A stretch of DNA of 8,055 nt from Flavobacteriaceae bacterium (GTDB lineage: Bacteria; Bacteroidota; Bacteroidia; Flavobacteriales; Flavobacteriaceae), in contig NVSY01000009.1 in the NCBI GenBank assembly GCA_002401385.1, positions 65,162 to 73,216 on the forward strand, written 5' to 3'. The position numbers were made by a program, and so were the translations under genes. Below are positions 6,085-8,055 of this stretch, piece after piece. The stretch's first letter is position 1, and every line of letters starts with the position of its first letter. The notes below the pieces were generated by a model. It saw only the letters and a program-made list of their open reading frames with translations. It searched no databases and had not been told where the DNA came from.

Positions 6085-6110
6085 AAACCTCGTTTTTACG
6101 AGGTTTTTTT
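6085..6110 (+). terminator. Terminator of tRNA-Gly copy 1
   Basis: A 9-bp stem (AAACCTCGT 6085-6093 with 6098-6106), a TTTT loop and a run of Ts to 6110. It begins 6 nt after the tRNA, so the primary transcript is a single tRNA. Confidence 0.85.
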
Positions 6111-6164
6111 ATGTCTAAATTTTAGTAATTTGACATGAGTTAGAAAATTTGCTTCATGTTCTTC

Positions 6165-6405
6165 TTATATTCCACTTACAAAACTTCGTTGTAAAATGTC
6201 TTCAATTCTATACTCTTCTTTTAAAGTATAAGGATCATATGTAGTCTTTAAATTTAGTTTAAACAATTTCGCAGTAGATTGATAAGCCATAAGGGGATTC
6301 CCTTGTCGCTTTTTCCTTTTCGTAACCACTATATATGTTAATTTCAGAATCTAGGAATAAGTCAAAAATATAGCTCTCCAAGAATAATACTTGATCCAAT
6401 TTAGT
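6165..6405 (-). pseudogene. Frameshifted gene relic between tRNA copies 1 and 2
   Basis: Two overlapping minus-strand frames both read like protein. The upstream piece (6405-6259, 48 codons) includes DQVLFLESYIFDLFLDSEIN. The downstream piece (6350-6165, 61 codons, one ATG at its MAYQSTAKLF) includes TTYDPYTLKEEYRIEDILQR and ends RSFVSGI-stop. The simplest reading is one gene broken by a frameshift where the pieces overlap (about 6259-6350), with the rest lost. A complete 41-codon gene from the internal ATG is possible. I do not recognise the family. The region lies exactly between two duplicated tRNA units, so it may have been left by the duplication or by a past insertion. Confidence 0.35.
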
Positions 6406-6462
6406 CTACTTTGCTATATAACAGTCATCTAAAAATAATCATTAAAATATCCTTGAAAACCC

Positions 6463-6492
6463 TTGTCAGACAGCAAAAGGATTGTATATTTG
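6463..6492 (+). promoter_or_regulatory. Promoter of tRNA-Gly copy 2
   Basis: TTG (6463-6465), a 19-nt spacer and TATATTTG (6485-6492), the same geometry as the other two tRNA promoters. Confidence 0.85.
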
Positions 6493-6503
6493 CCATCAGA
6501 AAC

Positions 6504-6576
6504 GCGAAAGTAGCTCAGTTGGTAGAGCGTCAGCCTTCCAAGCTGAATGTCGCCGGTTCGAACCCGGTCTTTCGCT
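6504..6576 (+). tRNA. tRNA-Gly (anticodon UCC), copy 2
   Basis: Identical over all 73 nt to the copy at 6007, with anticodon loop CTTCCAA and no encoded CCA. It has its own promoter and terminator, so it is transcribed independently. Confidence 0.97.
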
Positions 6577-6581
6577 CTAAG

Positions 6582-6607
6582 AAACCTCGTTTTTACGAGG
6601 TTTTTTT
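6582..6607 (+). terminator. Terminator of tRNA-Gly copy 2
   Basis: The same 9-bp stem and TTTT loop as copy 1 (6582-6590 with 6595-6603), followed by Ts to 6607. Confidence 0.85.
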
Positions 6608-6744
6608 ATGTCTAGTAATTAGCTCAACCTCCCTATATTTACATTTTTTTAAAACTCCTTTATAATTATTTTAATAAAATTTCAGGTATCATTTTAAAAG
6701 ACAAAGACTTATAAAAACAAGTAAAAAAAACTATTCTAAAAGGG

Positions 6745-6774
6745 TTGTTTTACTGAAAAACCATTGTATATTTG
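6745..6774 (+). promoter_or_regulatory. Promoter of tRNA-Gly copy 3
   Basis: TTG (6745-6747), a 19-nt spacer and TATATTTG (6767-6774). The spacer differs from copies 1 and 2 but ends in the same ATTG, and the leader (CCTTCGGAAA) matches copy 1. Confidence 0.85.
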
Positions 6775-6785
6775 CCTTCGGAAAC

Positions 6786-6858
6786 GCGAAAGTAGCTCAG
6801 TTGGTAGAGCGTCAGCCTTCCAAGCTGAATGTCGCCGGTTCGAACCCGGTCTTTCGCT
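6786..6858 (+). tRNA. tRNA-Gly (anticodon UCC), copy 3
   Basis: Identical over 73 nt to copies 1 and 2. Its flanks outside the -7 region and leader differ from theirs, and its terminator is unrelated, so this copy is the older or more diverged member of the set, or homogenised within the tRNA only. Confidence 0.97.
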
Positions 6859-6860
6859 CA

Positions 6861-6894
6861 AAAAAAAACCTCAAACATTGTTTGAGGTTTTTTT
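6861..6894. terminator. Bidirectional terminator: tRNA-Gly copy 3 and rhomboid gene
   Basis: A 12-bp perfect stem (AAAACCTCAAAC 6865-6876 with 6880-6891) and an ATT triloop are flanked by A's on the left and T's on the right. It ends the tRNA on plus and, with a long T run on minus, the rhomboid gene, whose stop codon lies 20 nt away. Confidence 0.85.
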
Positions 6895-6913
6895 ATACTT
6901 ATTTTTTTAAGAG

Positions 6914-7564
6914 CTATTTACGCTGTAGCTTACTTCCAAACAATAATAACAATACAATAGGAGCTCCAATGAGTAACACAATAAACAAATTATCCGTGAA
7001 TACCGACGGCTTTAAAAACAATGTCAACGCATAGCCTCCAATAGCACCACCTAAATGTGCTGAATGACCAATATTTCCTAATTGCTTTTTCATCCCGTAA
7101 ATAGAATATAACAAGTACCCTACTCCAAATACATAAGATGGTAATGAAATTGGAATTGGAAAAAGCATTAGTTTCATACCGGGATGTAATAAGATACCGC
7201 TAAAAATAATTCCTGCAACGGCACCTGAAGCACCAACTGCACTATAGTATAGTTCTTTGTCATGGTATTTTAAGGTCAGTAAATTCCCAATTAATAAGCT
7301 TCCAAAATAGATCATCAAAAACTTTATTTCTCCTAATTCGCCAATCACCGAAGGACCAAACATATACAAAACATACATATTCATCCCTAAATGCATATAA
7401 TCGGCATGTAAAAAACCTGAAGTAAGCATTCTTATTTTTTGACCTTGTTTAATGGCTCCAATTTGAAATTTGAATTTTTCAAAAAAACTATAATCATTCA
7501 GTCCTTTTAATGAAAAAAGTACATTAGCTATGATTACAACGAGCAATACTGTGTTTATATTCAT
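6914..7564 (-). CDS. Rhomboid-family intramembrane serine protease
   Basis: A 216-residue inner-membrane protein that cuts substrates within or next to their transmembrane helices. Visible: first helix at about 3-18; TSGFLHADYMHLGMNMYVLY (48-67) with His53, His58 and Asn62, the conserved helix-2 motif; the catalytic GASG (111-114) with Ser113; and GHSAHLGGAIGG (166-177) with the catalytic His170. The Ser-His dyad is therefore intact. The final hydrophobic stretch (191-209) ends in basic KLQRK. About six helices and the 216-residue length are those of a compact bacterial rhomboid without an extra soluble domain. Native substrates are unknown. It is a single-gene unit, divergent from the acyltransferase gene with 95 nt between starts, and ends at a terminator shared with tRNA copy 3. 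No promoter is clear enough to assign. Confidence 0.93.
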   Translation of the reverse strand: MNINTVLLVVIIANVLFSLKGLNDYSFFEKFKFQIGAIKQGQKIRMLTSGFLHADYMHLGMNMYVLYMFGPSVIGELGEIKFLMIYFGSLLIGNLLTLKYHDKELYYSAVGASGAVAGIIFSGILLHPGMKLMLFPIPISLPSYVFGVGYLLYSIYGMKKQLGNIGHSAHLGGAIGGYALTLFLKPSVFTDNLFIVLLIGAPIVLLLLFGSKLQRK

Positions 7565-7659
7565 TCCTATAATTTTAAGTTTCGAAAATACTAAATATTA
7601 CGTATAATTAGTTCTAATATTATGTTATAAATCAAATTATATCCGATATTTGCATCACT

Positions 7660-8055
7660 ATGCAATTACTAATTTACATTTTGGTCTATCCCATTATAAT
7701 AGGGATATCGCTCTTACCTTTTCGAATTCTCTATTTCTTTTCAGATCTTATTTTTTACTTACTGTACTATGTTATAGGATACCGTAAAAAAGTGGTGATG
7801 AAAAACTTAAAATTATCGTTTCCTGAAAAAACGGAAGTCGAATTGATCGAAATTCAACGTAAATTTTACAAACATTTTGTGGATGTATTTATGGAGTTGA
7901 TCAAGACATTTACCATGAGTAAAAAGGAAATTAAAAAACGCTATAAATTTAATAATTTGGAATTAGTTTCTGAACTAGCAAAGGAAAAGGGGATCCTTTT
8001 ATTAGGGAGTCATTACGCAAATTGGGAATGGATAGTATCGTTCTCTATGTATACA
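7660..8055 (+). CDS. LpxL/HtrB-like lipid A acyltransferase, 3'-partial
   Basis: The N-terminal 132 residues of a Kdo2-lipid A (lysophospholipid) acyltransferase-family protein; the frame is still open at the window edge, and full-length relatives are about 290-310 residues. These inner-membrane enzymes add secondary acyl chains to lipid A from acyl-ACP; some Bacteroidota homologues make other acylated lipids. Visible: N-terminal membrane helix (about 4-20) and a second hydrophobic stretch to 40, the typical YRKKVVMKNLKLSFPEK (41-57), RKFYKHFVDVFMELIK (67-82), and the catalytic HX4E motif in GSHYANWEW (116-124), with His118 and Glu123. The start at 7660 precedes the membrane anchor. A GATATTTG (7645-7652) close upstream is one mismatch from TAnnTTTG but lacks a TTG at the right distance, so I do not call it. 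Which acylation step it does cannot be told. Confidence 0.9.
   Translation, partial: MQLLIYILVYPIIIGISLLPFRILYFFSDLIFYLLYYVIGYRKKVVMKNLKLSFPEKTEVELIEIQRKFYKHFVDVFMELIKTFTMSKKEIKKRYKFNNLELVSELAKEKGILLLGSHYANWEWIVSFSMYT

Larger units (their letters stand above)
5959..6117. repeat. 159-bp tRNA-Gly direct repeat, copy 1
   Basis: A promoter, tRNA and terminator unit. It aligns end to end without gaps to 6456-6614, with six substitutions, all in the promoter spacer and 5' leader. The tRNA and terminator parts are identical. Similarity continues a few bases past the end if a 7-nt gap is allowed. This indicates a duplication of the whole transcription unit. Confidence 0.85.
6456..6614. repeat. 159-bp tRNA-Gly direct repeat, copy 2
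   Basis: The second copy of the unit at 5959-6117, ungapped with six substitutions upstream of the tRNA. About 340 bp of unrelated sequence separates the two copies. Confidence 0.85.

Noticed and set aside
6411..6665. 84-codon open frame on plus across tRNA copy 2, containing VAQLVERQPSKLNVAGSNPV
   Set aside because: This peptide is the well-known false translation of a tRNA gene; the DNA is tRNA-Gly copy 2 with its promoter and terminator.
6801..7034. 77-codon open frame on plus across tRNA copy 3 and the end of the rhomboid gene
   Set aside because: Same tRNA-derived peptide, then a terminator and antisense of the rhomboid gene; not a protein gene.

Overview
The window looks like chromosomal DNA from a marine or soil member of the Flavobacteriia (phylum Bacteroidota). 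It is AT-rich, shows no clear Shine-Dalgarno sites, and has three tRNA promoters that match the Bacteroidota form (TTG, 19-nt spacer, TATATTTG). The proteins are typical of flavobacteria: a CarboxypepD_reg-like secreted protein, a DUF4440/SnoaL-like lipoprotein and an LpxL-like acyltransferase with an HX4E motif. The assignment to a class is inference; no rRNA or marker gene is present.

Layout. (1) 2-1567, plus: the C-terminal two thirds of a Zn/Cd/Pb-type P1B ATPase, cut by the left window edge. (2) 1589-2035, minus: a PhnB-like VOC protein, convergent with the ATPase; both share a hairpin terminator. (3) About 2040-3240: a decayed-looking stretch. It holds a truncated NosR/NapH-like 4Fe-4S membrane protein (2262-2642), two short coding-like relics, and two strong minus-strand terminators with no intact gene in front of them. 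(4) 3243-4043, plus: a secreted protein with a carboxypeptidase-regulatory-like domain. It converges, across a shared terminator, on a two-gene minus-strand operon: a tandem-GNAT acetyltransferase (5488-4559) followed 3 nt later by a DUF4440-type lipoprotein (4555-4106). (5) 5520-5945, plus: a third GNAT domain, divergent from the first with only 31 nt between the start codons. (6) 5959-6894: three identical tRNA-Gly(UCC) genes, each with its own promoter and terminator. A frameshifted gene relic lies between the first and second. (7) 6914-7564, minus: a rhomboid-family intramembrane protease. (8) 7660-8055, plus: the N-terminal part of an LpxL/HtrB-like lipid A acyltransferase, cut by the right edge.

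How the parts relate: most genes are one- or two-gene transcription units separated by bidirectional terminators, and no multi-gene pathway is visible. I see no CRISPR array, intact mobile element or obvious defence system. The least ordinary parts are the relic-and-terminator region at 2040-3000 (which may include a small structured RNA), the GNAT-GNAT fusion beside a divergent GNAT, and the tRNA-Gly triplication.
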